From assembly GCA_027717875.1 (NCBI GenBank), contig JALLOL010000122.1, positions 1-7,298 of the forward strand: 7,298 nt of DNA, read 5' to 3'. Source of the DNA: Acidobacteria bacterium AH-259-L09 (lineage in GTDB: Bacteria > Acidobacteriota > UBA6911 > RPQK01). Positions 1 through 5,936 of this stretch are shown piece by piece; the first letter of the stretch is position 1, and each line of letters opens with the position of its first letter. A program made the position numbers and the translations under genes. The notes beneath the pieces were generated by a model. That model made no database searches. It was given only the letters and a program-made list of their open reading frames with translations, and had not been told where the DNA came from.

Positions 1-1
1 G

Positions 2-811
2 GGAATGCAGCTAAAGGAAATCGCAGGCTGGAACCAGGTTGCTTCTGACTGGGAGGCCTTACTTCAGTTGGAGCCTGAGGGTTGTTTTGCTGCAGAGGTC
101 GGTGAGCGTTGTGTGGCCACAACAACCGCAATCAACTATGAGAGTCGTTTTGGTTGGATCGGAATGGTTATCGTCGATCCCGCCTTCCGAAGACGGGGGA
201 TAGCGACCCGCATGGTGGAGCGGGCCATACAATATCTAGAGTCAGTTTCCTGCCGGTGCCAGAAACTCGACGCCACAGGGCCCGGAGCAAGAGTTTACGA
301 GAAAATGGGTTTTACCATCGAGTATGAGGTTCAGCGCTGGTTTCGTGATCCTCAAAGAGCAGGTCCCGTTAAAGGCGTACCCAATCTGGGACCACTGTCA
401 GTTGAAGCTCTTGACTCTCTTGCTGATCTGGACCGCTCAGCCTTTGGTGCCTCGCGCTTGGAACTCTTGAGGTGGTATTGCTCCAATAGTTGTCCGAGTT
501 TTCTAGCCGGAAAGGAAGGGAACCCACTGGGTTACGCCGTGGGCCGAGTGGGAAGTCGAGCCTGGCAGATGGGCCCGCTGGTGGCTACAGAAACTCAGGT
601 CGCCCAAGATCTGATGGCGGGATCTCTTGCTGCTGTTGGCTCTAAGCCTGTCATCGGTGATGTCGTAGCCCACAACCACGACGCGGTCAGGCTCCTGCAA
701 AGCTTTGGTTTTGAGCGCCAGCGCGTTTTGTACCGGATGTTTCGAGGAAAAAACGCCTGGCCGGGAAAGCCCCTCCAGACATTTTGCCTAGCCGGGTTTG
801 AATACGGTTAA
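2..811 (+). CDS. GNAT-family N-acetyltransferase with second C-terminal acetyltransferase-like domain (5' end probably outside window)
   Basis: Predicted cytoplasmic acetyl-CoA-dependent N-acetyltransferase; the acceptor is unknown. Numbering is from the ATG at position 5. The N-terminal GNAT domain covers about residues 1-115. Its acetyl-CoA loop is seen as VDPAFRRRGIATRM (57-70, an R-x-x-G-x-A type motif), followed by LDATGPG and VYEKMGF (88-103), the usual last strand and helix of the fold. Residues about 128-245 form a second, shorter domain with GYAVGRVG and MGPLVA, resembling the Acetyltransf_18 type that follows GNAT domains in this family. Relatives usually have about 15-20 residues before the AGWNQ motif, which here begins at residue 7. 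The frame is open to the window edge, so the ATG at 5 is probably internal and the gene partial. It ends in TAA and converges with the toxin-antitoxin pair. Family is fairly sure, substrate is not. Confidence 0.85.
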   Translation, partial: GMQLKEIAGWNQVASDWEALLQLEPEGCFAAEVGERCVATTTAINYESRFGWIGMVIVDPAFRRRGIATRMVERAIQYLESVSCRCQKLDATGPGARVYEKMGFTIEYEVQRWFRDPQRAGPVKGVPNLGPLSVEALDSLADLDRSAFGASRLELLRWYCSNSCPSFLAGKEGNPLGYAVGRVGSRAWQMGPLVATETQVAQDLMAGSLAAVGSKPVIGDVVAHNHDAVRLLQSFGFERQRVLYRMFRGKNAWPGKPLQTFCLAGFEYG

Positions 812-827
812 GCCCACCCGTCGTGCT

Positions 828-854
828 CTAGCTGTCAAACTTCGGCTGAGCTAG
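828..854. other. Weak inverted repeat after the acetyltransferase gene
   Basis: CTAGCT (828-833) and AGCTAG (849-854) form a 6-bp stem with a 15-nt loop, starting 16 nt after the acetyltransferase stop. No T-run follows, so it is not a convincing intrinsic terminator. It may be a weak or Rho-assisted end, or chance. Confidence 0.2.
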
Positions 855-972
855 TAGAAGGCTTACAAGCTTATGCGTAGCCCGAAGCGAAATTCCCTGT
901 CGTCTCTGGCACTGTCAGTCTCCATGAACTCGCTATTGTCGACGTCATTGTCTGGCCCTCCGAGACAAGGAG

Positions 973-1010
973 ATTGGGAGACGCTGGTCCCGTTGTCTCC
1001 TGGTCCCAAT
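973..1010. other. Inverted repeat in the convergent intergenic region
   Basis: GGAGAC (977-982) pairs with GTCTCC (995-1000) around a 12-nt loop. ATTGGGA (973-979) also pairs with TCCCAAT (1004-1010) as an alternative outer stem. Two direct copies of CTGGTCCC lie inside. On the plus strand six Ts follow at about 1019-1024, too far from the stem for a textbook terminator. It lies just before the end of the toxin gene and between convergent genes, so a bidirectional transcription stop is possible but unproven. The rest of 812-1013 holds no gene I can support. Confidence 0.25.
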
Positions 1011-1013
1011 CAG

Positions 1014-1307
1014 TCAAGTTTTTTGGCGCCTCCTAAGCTCTCTGGGAGAGGGAAGCTTCTGTCGACAGTGTTGCGCGGCAAGGATCAAGACTTCGTTTTT
1101 TTCAGGGATGTACCGGTAGACAACTCGGTAATCGGGTTTAATGATTAACTGCCGATACGTCTCTAAGCCTTTGTAAAGTAGTGGAGGGCCAGCCTCGGGG
1201 AAACTCTCCAGAATGGCTGTCTTGTTGAAGATTTCCACTGCCAGGTCTAAAGATAGAGCTTCCAATTGCGCATATGCGCTCTCTACCCACAGAACTTTCG
1301 CCTTCAA
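1014..1307 (-). CDS. Type II toxin, ParE/RelE-like
   Basis: A 97-residue protein of the RelE/ParE toxin superfamily. These are small basic proteins that act on gyrase (ParE) or cleave mRNA on the ribosome (RelE). The sequence shows the family plan: an N-terminal helical hairpin (about 9-37, with SAYAQLEAL), then a beta-sheet with YRQLIIKPDYRVVYRY (51-66) and VLILAAQHCRQ (73-83). The YRVVYRY strand and the H-x-R ending are typical of the ParE branch, but sequence reading alone cannot separate ParE from RelE activity. It follows the antitoxin directly. The start is TTG at 1307, overlapping the antitoxin stop as TTGA, with no good Shine-Dalgarno, so translation is probably coupled to the antitoxin. 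Length is normal and the frame intact. Confidence 0.85.
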   Translation of the reverse strand: MKAKVLWVESAYAQLEALSLDLAVEIFNKTAILESFPEAGPPLLYKGLETYRQLIIKPDYRVVYRYIPEKNEVLILAAQHCRQKLPSPRELRRRQKT

Positions 1308-1609
1308 GATCGCTGCTTTTGACGGGCGAGCCGGTTTTTCACGGCAGCGCTTGACACCACGTGCCTTTGTGTTGCCTCTTTTTCACCTTGTTGGATCATC
1401 TCGCGTAGCTCGAGTTCGTCGAGTCTTTCTAAATCCTCTACCACTCGGAAGTAATCTTCTGGGCTGATCAACACCGCAGCCGGCCGACTTCTACGCGTGA
1501 TAAGTACCGGATCTTTGCTCTTCTCCAAATCGGAAATAATCTGGCTTGCCTTTGCCTGGAGATCAGAGATAGGGACAATATTTTTCACTCTTGCTAACAT
1601 ATTTAACAC
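1304..1609 (-). CDS. Type II antitoxin, Phd/YefM family
   Basis: Up to 101 residues. The N-terminal part, ARVKNIVPISDLQAKASQII (6-25), then LITRRSRPAAVLISPEDY (36-53), is the Phd/YefM DNA-binding fold with its characteristic prevent-host-death layout. The C-terminal charged helix (about 60-101) is where such antitoxins wrap the cognate toxin. It should neutralise the downstream toxin and repress its own promoter. The longest reading starts at GTG (1609); the ATG at 1600 (residue 4) fits the family N-terminus better and I favour it. Neither has a Shine-Dalgarno, and a perfect TATAAT lies only 8-17 nt upstream, so the mRNA may be leaderless or nearly so. The toxin start overlaps the stop by 4 nt. 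Confidence 0.87.
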   Translation of the reverse strand: MLNMLARVKNIVPISDLQAKASQIISDLEKSKDPVLITRRSRPAAVLISPEDYFRVVEDLERLDELELREMIQQGEKEATQRHVVSSAAVKNRLARQKQRS

Positions 1610-1617
1610 TATATCTA

Positions 1618-1623
1618 ATTATA
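1618..1623 (-). promoter_or_regulatory. -10 box of the toxin-antitoxin promoter
   Basis: On the minus strand this reads TATAAT, a perfect sigma-70-type -10 hexamer in an AT-rich stretch just upstream of the antitoxin. No good -35 hexamer is seen at the expected spacing. The predicted transcript would begin near 1611, within about 2-11 nt of the candidate start codons. Confidence 0.5.
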
Positions 1624-1628
1624 CTTCT

Positions 1629-1642
1629 GTATACAAATATAC
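1629..1642. promoter_or_regulatory. Candidate autoregulatory operator of the toxin-antitoxin pair
   Basis: GTATA-CAAA-TATAC is an inverted repeat with 5-bp arms and a 4-nt spacer. It lies immediately upstream of the TATAAT box, where -35 recognition would occur. Phd/YefM antitoxins repress their own operon by binding short palindromes at such positions, so the location supports an operator. The arms are AT-rich and short, so chance is possible. Confidence 0.4.
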
Positions 1643-1688
1643 CCGTAACCAGAATAGTCAGCCCACCCCTCCCTTCTGTCTCCCTGTC

Positions 1689-2570
1689 TCAGATCAGCCC
1701 CTGGTAGGCGCGGAAAAGGGCGCGATAGTACTTCATGACCCGCACAGGATCGGAGCTCTCCGGAATCTCGGCCAGACAAAAGCCGGCATATTGAATGCCG
1801 TGTAACAGCCCGAATAAACGCCGCCACGGATATTCTTCCCGATAGAGATCGCGCATATGAACCAGTCCGATGCGGGATTTGACCAGATTGAAGTTTGATT
1901 CCAGTCCCCCATCGAGCAGATCGTTATCGTTGGAGTTCCAGCAGATCCAAACATTGTCGTGGTCTGCATAGTCGAGAATCTTGCGGATGCGGGGAAGACG
2001 AGAAGTTTCTCTACCGTGAACCTCCATTCGGATCTGGACCCCGTAGCCCGCAGCGAAGGCTCCGCATTCTCGAAGCGAGCGTCCGATTTGCTCAAGAGTT
2101 TTTTCTTCGGGCACTCCTTCTGGCAGGCCGTTGGGCCGGACCTTGACACCCGGAGCTCCTACATCGTGCGCAAGTTTCACGAAGGCCTTGGTCTCTTCAA
2201 TGTTTTTGCGCACTTCAGCCGGATCAGCAGAGTGATACTCACAGGCACTGCCAATCCCCACAATCTGCACCGGGGAGTCTTCAAAACGTCTCTGTATCTC
2301 CTTGCGCCTCCCAGAGGAGGTGTCGATCTCAACTCCATGAGCGTGAGTGGTGCGCAGTTCGACGCCCTCAAACTGAGTCTCCGTGCAGTTTTTAATGAGC
2401 GTCTCAATATCCCAGGACCGTCCTAGATTGTAGGTGACCGTTCCCAGGTGAAGGGCCTGTGGGTTTTTTGCCGGCTCTGAGCGCACCGGTTCGGCTGAGA
2501 GTGATGGTCGCGCCACAAGCAGCGAGGAAACTGCCGCGGTTGAGGTGTGAAAAAATTTTCGTCTGTTCAT
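1689..2570 (-). CDS. Tat-exported sugar phosphate isomerase/epimerase-like TIM-barrel protein
   Basis: A 293-residue protein of the xylose-isomerase-like TIM-barrel superfamily (AP_endonuc_2), whose members isomerise, epimerise or cleave sugars and cyclitols using a divalent metal. The N-terminus MNRRKFFHTS followed by a hydrophobic stretch (about 11-26, ending SLSA) is a twin-arginine signal with no lipobox, so the protein should be periplasmic. Family landmarks are FEGVELRTTH (67-76), MEVHG (182-186, metal-ligand Glu183), ICWNSND (209-215), LVHMRD (236-241, His238) and CLAEIP (265-270, Glu268). The site often occupied by a ligand Asp in the CWD motif reads Asn212. AAGGAG at 2577-2582, 6 nt before the ATG, sets the start. 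It is the last gene of the four-gene cluster, 153 nt after the transporter. Fold is confident, reaction is not; 3-keto-glycoside or hydroxypyruvate isomerase-type chemistry is possible. Confidence 0.85.
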   Translation of the reverse strand: MNRRKFFHTSTAAVSSLLVARPSLSAEPVRSEPAKNPQALHLGTVTYNLGRSWDIETLIKNCTETQFEGVELRTTHAHGVEIDTSSGRRKEIQRRFEDSPVQIVGIGSACEYHSADPAEVRKNIEETKAFVKLAHDVGAPGVKVRPNGLPEGVPEEKTLEQIGRSLRECGAFAAGYGVQIRMEVHGRETSRLPRIRKILDYADHDNVWICWNSNDNDLLDGGLESNFNLVKSRIGLVHMRDLYREEYPWRRLFGLLHGIQYAGFCLAEIPESSDPVRVMKYYRALFRAYQGLI

Positions 2571-2576
2571 AGTGTT

Positions 2577-2582
2577 CTCCTT
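2577..2582 (-). promoter_or_regulatory. Shine-Dalgarno of the TIM-barrel gene
   Basis: AAGGAG on the minus strand, 6 nt before the ATG at 2570. It fixes the start that provides the twin-arginine signal. The 153-nt gap before it (2571-2723) holds a CATAAT -10-like hexamer (2607-2612, minus) without a matching -35, so an internal promoter is possible but weak. Confidence 0.75.
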
Positions 2583-2723
2583 TCAGAGAGTTTCATTGGA
2601 TGACCGATTATGAACTCAACTCCAAACCGGGTGGAAGCATTTTCATAAATTTAGGCCAAGGAGAGTTATCGACTCGCCCTGTGAATTTACACCCTTACCA
2701 TAGCGCCTATTGAATACAACACA

Positions 2724-4115
2724 TTACAGTCCTTTGAAAAAGGTCGCTAGCGAATCGGCCACTTTTACACTGGCTCCCACCAATGCAATTGCCAAAACAC
2801 AGCCCATGGCGGTGTTCCAAGCCCAGCGGGTGCTACCCGTGGGTAGATCCGGGCCCAAGAAAGCTCTGCGATTGCACAGGACAAGAAAGCCCAGGTAGGC
2901 GATGGGCAAGAGAATCAAAGCAAACGAAGAAATTAAGGGACCCAGCCAAAACGGAGCCTTGTAGGCCACCCCGAAGATACCCACCGTCGGCAGTAAGGAT
3001 CCGAGCCGAAACCACCAACCTCGGTAAGGCACTCCTCGGATCTCACACAGAGCAAGTCCGCTGATGAGCATCAGAATCGTAATCGTGCTCAAAGGCATGG
3101 CAGCAATCCCCAGATCGAAAAGGACGCGGCCCGTGGCATCCGGCAGCCAGGTTCCCTCAAAAAGCGGTGTCATGACTTTAGCGACAGCAGCAGGGCCATC
3201 CGGACGTTCGGGAGATCCCTGAAGCACGTTGGCGGTGGTGATAACGACCAGTGAGGAAATAATGGCGAAGGGAAGAAGCATTCCACTGCCGAGGTCAAAG
3301 CGGGCCAGGCCCAGGTGTTCCTGCGTCCATCCTCGAGCGCGAAGGGTTATGGGAAAAAGAAAGGTCATGTTGATACCGACGGTACAACCCAGGGCACCAA
3401 GAACCATGGTTCGATCGTCTGAACTGCCGGGAAAATCTCCAGGGATTAAACCCCTGAAGAGCTCCCCCCACCGAATCCCTGTTTTCCAGGCCACAAGTGC
3501 AAAGCACAAGATCATAAAGAAGACGGTACTCTTGAGGATTGTCTCGTAGAGCCTGATGCCGGTGCGCGGCTTACCCCCGTAGGTCCAGGTTAGAGGGATG
3601 CTGACGGCAAGAATCATGGCGCCAACCATCCACCTGGCCGAGAGAAGACCTTGCTCGGTGCTGACCCATCCTCCTAACTGAACAAGATCAGCAAAACAGG
3701 CGGCCGCGGCCGCGTATTGGTTCAAGCACCAAAAGATGGAGGTCACGATAGCTGCGATCGCCCAGGCCAGTGCCAAGGCAGGATGAACGTACTTGCCCAT
3801 GGCCCGATAAAGAGATTCGTCTCGGTACAACGATGGCCGTGCAATGGCGGCGAACATGATGACCCCCATGGCCATCCCCAGGATATTCACCCACAGCATT
3901 TGGTAGCCGAATTTCCACCCCAGGTAGAATGCAGAGGTAGCCGTGCCGGCACCCAAAGTGATGGCGCCCTGAATCCAGCCAGGCCCTGAAAGGCGGGCAT
4001 AACCCAATAGGCGTCCAGCCCAAGGTCGGGCATTGACCTTCCGTAGGTACTCGAGTTCGGTCTGTTGTGCGAATTCTTGTTGGGATGTCATCTCGCTTGT
4101 ATTGTCAGTTGTCAC
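2724..4115 (-). CDS. Nramp-like multi-pass membrane transporter lacking canonical metal ligands
   Basis: A 463-residue integral membrane protein with about 11 hydrophobic segments, near residues 44-66, 70-92, 112-138, 160-180, 190-212, 236-258, 276-298, 332-356, 368-386, 390-414 and 432-452. The opening GPGWIQGA (44-51) and FGYQMLWV (69-76) match the start of Nramp (SLC11) proteins, and GCTVGINMTFLFP (243-255) matches their TM6. The fold is therefore probably the LeuT-like Nramp scaffold in the inner membrane. The metal-binding DPGN of TM1 aligns with GAGT (55-58) and the TM6 MPH with GIN (247-249), so Mn/Fe transport is doubtful. Its place between sugar-enzyme genes hints at an organic substrate. 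The longest start is GTG at 4115, inside a heptamer repeat with no Shine-Dalgarno; ATG at 4091 (residue 9) is an equally good alternative. Ten nucleotides separate it from the upstream dehydrogenase gene. Confidence 0.8.
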   Translation of the reverse strand: MTTDNTSEMTSQQEFAQQTELEYLRKVNARPWAGRLLGYARLSGPGWIQGAITLGAGTATSAFYLGWKFGYQMLWVNILGMAMGVIMFAAIARPSLYRDESLYRAMGKYVHPALALAWAIAAIVTSIFWCLNQYAAAAACFADLVQLGGWVSTEQGLLSARWMVGAMILAVSIPLTWTYGGKPRTGIRLYETILKSTVFFMILCFALVAWKTGIRWGELFRGLIPGDFPGSSDDRTMVLGALGCTVGINMTFLFPITLRARGWTQEHLGLARFDLGSGMLLPFAIISSLVVITTANVLQGSPERPDGPAAVAKVMTPLFEGTWLPDATGRVLFDLGIAAMPLSTITILMLISGLALCEIRGVPYRGWWFRLGSLLPTVGIFGVAYKAPFWLGPLISSFALILLPIAYLGFLVLCNRRAFLGPDLPTGSTRWAWNTAMGCVLAIALVGASVKVADSLATFFKGL

Positions 4116-4129
4116 TTGTCAGTTGTTAG
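4102..4129 (-). repeat. Heptanucleotide tandem repeat at the dehydrogenase/transporter junction
   Basis: Four consecutive 7-nt units, read on the minus strand as CTAACAA, CTGACAA, GTGACAA, CTGACAA. The first supplies the TAA stop of the upstream dehydrogenase and the third supplies the GTG start of the longest transporter reading. Each unit contains TAA or TGA, and since 7 is not a multiple of 3, successive units stop all three frames. Confidence 0.8.
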
Positions 4130-5289
4130 CTGTAGCTGAGTTCTGGAACTTCAACCCAGGCACGTTTTTTCCAGGACTCGTGCGCCTTCTGCGCCAGCTG
4201 AACACCTTTCGCCCCTTCAAGCAGGTTCCAGCGAAACGGCTCATCCTTTACCACGTGCCGTAGAAACAACTCCCACTGCATCTTAAACGCATTGCCCCCC
4301 TCCCGATGCTCGGCTGCCGGTGTCCACGCCTGCATATAATCGATTGGACTCTCAATGTCGGGATTCCATATCGGGCGCGGTGTTCCTTCGTAGGATTGAA
4401 TGAGGCAGCTGCGCAAGCCGGCCACAGCGGTGCCCTTTGTCCCATCCACCTGAAGCGTCAGGAGGTCATCTCGCCGTACGCGAACTGCCCAGGACGAATT
4501 GAAACGTGCAATGATTCCACCTTCCAATTCGAACGTCGAATAGGCAGTATCCTCGGCAGTGCACTCATAGGGCCTGCCACTTTCATCCCAGCGTTTCTTG
4601 ATATGTGTGGCAGCGACGCAGGAAACCGCTTTGACCTCTGCGAAAAGATTGTCCAGGAGATATCGCCAGTGGGGAAACATATCCAAAATGATTCCACCAC
4701 CGTCCTCCTTTCTGTAATTCCAGGAGGGGCGCTGTGAAGCGACGTGATCACCTTCAAAGACCCAATAACCGAATTCTCCCCGGATGGCAAAAATCTCTCC
4801 GAAGAAGCCGGTGTCCCTGAGGACTTTCAACTTCTGAAGACCCGGCAGCCAGAGCTTATCCTGCACAACTCCATGTTTGATTTTCGCCTCCCGGGCAAGA
4901 GCATAGAGCTCATGGGCTTCTTCAGTAGTGAGCGCAGTCGGTTTCTCGCAGTAAATGTGTTTTCCCGCTGCGATCGCTTTCTTGACGCTGGCAGCGCGGA
5001 GCTTGGTTGTCTGTGAATCGAAGTAAATTAGGTTGTTCGGATCAGCCAGGGCCTCCTCCAGATTGGTCGTCCATCTGTCCAGGCCGAAGCGCGCGGCCAA
5101 CTTTTCCAACTTGTCGGGGTTGCGTCCCACCAGGACGGGATTGGGCATGATCAATTCCTCGTCGCTGATCTTGACGCCTCCCTGCTTCATAATTGCCAGG
5201 ATTGAGCGAATGAGATGCTGGTTCGTTCCCATCCGGCCGGTCACCCCATTGAGAATGATTCCGATTTCGTGTGTTTTAAGACTCGCCAT
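4126..5289 (-). CDS. Gfo/Idh/MocA family oxidoreductase (cytoplasmic)
   Basis: A 387-residue NAD(P)-dependent dehydrogenase of the Gfo/Idh/MocA family, which oxidises or reduces sugar and cyclitol hydroxyls. The N-terminal Rossmann domain (about 8-135) opens with the dinucleotide loop NGVTGRMG (14-21) and contains the family EKP motif (115-117), whose Lys116 is the usual catalytic lysine. The C-terminal alpha/beta domain follows, with GGGIILDMFPHWRYLLDN (197-214); Asp203 and His207 sit where the family places active-site residues. There is a longer than usual segment between the first helix and second strand (about 35-55). No signal peptide is present, so it acts in the cytoplasm, unlike the dehydrogenase at 6007. 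The ATG at 5289 is preceded by repeats and has no clear Shine-Dalgarno; the stop lies in a heptamer repeat. Family sure, substrate unknown. Confidence 0.9.
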   Translation of the reverse strand: MASLKTHEIGIILNGVTGRMGTNQHLIRSILAIMKQGGVKISDEELIMPNPVLVGRNPDKLEKLAARFGLDRWTTNLEEALADPNNLIYFDSQTTKLRAASVKKAIAAGKHIYCEKPTALTTEEAHELYALAREAKIKHGVVQDKLWLPGLQKLKVLRDTGFFGEIFAIRGEFGYWVFEGDHVASQRPSWNYRKEDGGGIILDMFPHWRYLLDNLFAEVKAVSCVAATHIKKRWDESGRPYECTAEDTAYSTFELEGGIIARFNSSWAVRVRRDDLLTLQVDGTKGTAVAGLRSCLIQSYEGTPRPIWNPDIESPIDYMQAWTPAAEHREGGNAFKMQWELFLRHVVKDEPFRWNLLEGAKGVQLAQKAHESWKKRAWVEVPELSYS

Positions 5290-5298
5290 CTGTCTTGT

Positions 5299-5322
5299 TT
5301 CGTGCTTTCGTGCTGGAGTGCT
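5299..5322 (-). repeat. Octanucleotide repeat upstream of the dehydrogenase start
   Basis: On the plus strand TTCGTGCT occurs twice in tandem (5299-5314), followed by a degraded third copy GGAGTGCT (5315-5322) and possibly GTGGTGCC. On the coding (minus) strand the unit is AGCACGAA. It occupies the position where a ribosome binding site would be expected, ending 9 nt before the ATG at 5289. Confidence 0.55.
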
Positions 5323-5342
5323 GTGGTGCCCTTGCTTTGCCC

Positions 5343-5377
5343 TTCTATTGTTCTATTGCTCCATCGTTCTATTGTTC
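5343..5377 (-). repeat. Octanucleotide tandem repeat over the cupin stop codon
   Basis: On the minus strand the units are GAACAATA, GAACGATG, GAGCAATA, GAACAATA and a partial GAA: four copies of an 8-nt unit with a few substitutions. The tract encodes the last residues of the cupin (about KNNRTMEQ) and its TAG stop at 5353-5355, then runs into the gap before the dehydrogenase. Its sequence differs from the other two tracts, but the period and position at a gene junction are alike. Confidence 0.8.
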
Positions 5378-5820
5378 TTTCTCCCCTCCGTGTGCTGAGG
5401 TTGGGCTCCTTCCGGCAACGGAGGCACATCGACACCTGCTTGAGGCAGTGTTCCTTCCAATTCCTGGCGCCAATGGGCCACATCACCAGCTGGCCCGTAG
5501 CAGTAAATCATTTTCAGCGGTTGATCGCCGACGTTAGTGAGCTGATGATAAACCGCGGGAGGGATAAGAACTGCCTGCCCGGCTTGTATGGTCCGGCACT
5601 CCTCTCCTAAGCACATCTCGCCGGTTCCTTCTAACACCAGATAAATTTCCTCCTGTTCCTGGTTATGCCAAGGGACCTGTCCTCCCTTTGGCTCCAAGGT
5701 GACGTAGCCTATGCAAAAGTTCTGGGCCTGAATAGGTGATACCCCTCCCACCAGGTTTTGTGTCCTGCGCCTTGCTGGGTAAGTACGGCCCTTGATTTGA
5801 TTCAAGTCTGCAATGATCAT
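5353..5820 (-). CDS. Single-domain cupin protein
   Basis: A 155-residue protein with one cupin beta-barrel. Motif 1 is PWHNQEQEEIYLVLEG (50-65): His52 and Glu58 are in the metal-ligand positions, while the second His of the usual H-x-H is Gln54. Motif 2 is GQAVLIPPAVYHQLTN (81-96) with His92. Such small cupins are isomerases, dioxygenases or sugar-binding/lyase proteins. Here, beside sugar dehydrogenases, a sugar or keto-sugar converting or sensing role is likely but unproven. No signal peptide, so cytoplasmic. The start ATG at 5820 is backed by GAGGAAGAGG 7 nt upstream. It is the first gene of the minus-strand cluster. The tail after about residue 125 is low-complexity and its end is encoded by an octamer repeat, suggesting the native C-terminus was extended or altered by repeat sequence. 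Confidence 0.87.
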   Translation of the reverse strand: MIIADLNQIKGRTYPARRRTQNLVGGVSPIQAQNFCIGYVTLEPKGGQVPWHNQEQEEIYLVLEGTGEMCLGEECRTIQAGQAVLIPPAVYHQLTNVGDQPLKMIYCYGPAGDVAHWRQELEGTLPQAGVDVPPLPEGAQPQHTEGRKNNRTMEQ

Positions 5821-5827
5821 GACAACG

Positions 5828-5837
5828 CCTCTTCCTC
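5828..5837 (-). promoter_or_regulatory. Purine-rich Shine-Dalgarno of the cupin gene
   Basis: GAGGAAGAGG on the minus strand, 7 nt before the ATG at 5820. It is the only good ribosome binding site among the first three genes of the cluster; the next two starts follow repeat tracts instead. Confidence 0.65.
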
Positions 5838-5842
5838 GAAAG

Positions 5843-5865
5843 GTTCTACGTACAATACGCTAAAC
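5843..5865. promoter_or_regulatory. Candidate operator (dyad) in the divergent intergenic region
   Basis: GTT-N3-CGTA-CAA-TACG-N3-AAC is symmetric about position 5854, with seven of eleven position pairs complementary. It overlaps a TATTGT sequence (5852-5857, minus) that could be the -10 box of the cupin operon. The placement suits a local repressor or activator, but a dyad of this quality could arise by chance in a region this long, and no regulator gene is in the window. Confidence 0.3.
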
Positions 5866-5936
5866 TCCCCCCATTAAACCAGCGAGTGGAGGAATTGGGA
5901 AGTGGGCTTGAGCCGGATAAGATATAGAGATAACAT

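Noticed and set aside
873..1148. Plus-strand open frame of 91 codons
   Set aside because: About half overlaps the toxin gene antisense, the product is Ser/Leu-rich low complexity, and no ribosome binding site or family resemblance is seen.
1733..2149. Minus-strand open frame of 138 codons inside the TIM-barrel gene
   Set aside because: Out-of-frame shadow of the TIM-barrel gene, which has the convincing domain motifs and start site.
1959..2426. Plus-strand open frame of 155 codons
   Set aside because: Antisense to the TIM-barrel gene, with no motif or start signal.
3700..3715. GC-rich near-palindrome containing GCGGCCGCGGCCGC inside the transporter gene
   Set aside because: It encodes the alanine-rich run around residues 135-139 of TM3; coding constraint explains it.
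4102..5377. Short repeats as a possible CRISPR array
   Set aside because: Units are 7-8 nt, directly abutting and without spacers; the three tracts have different sequences and no cas gene is present.
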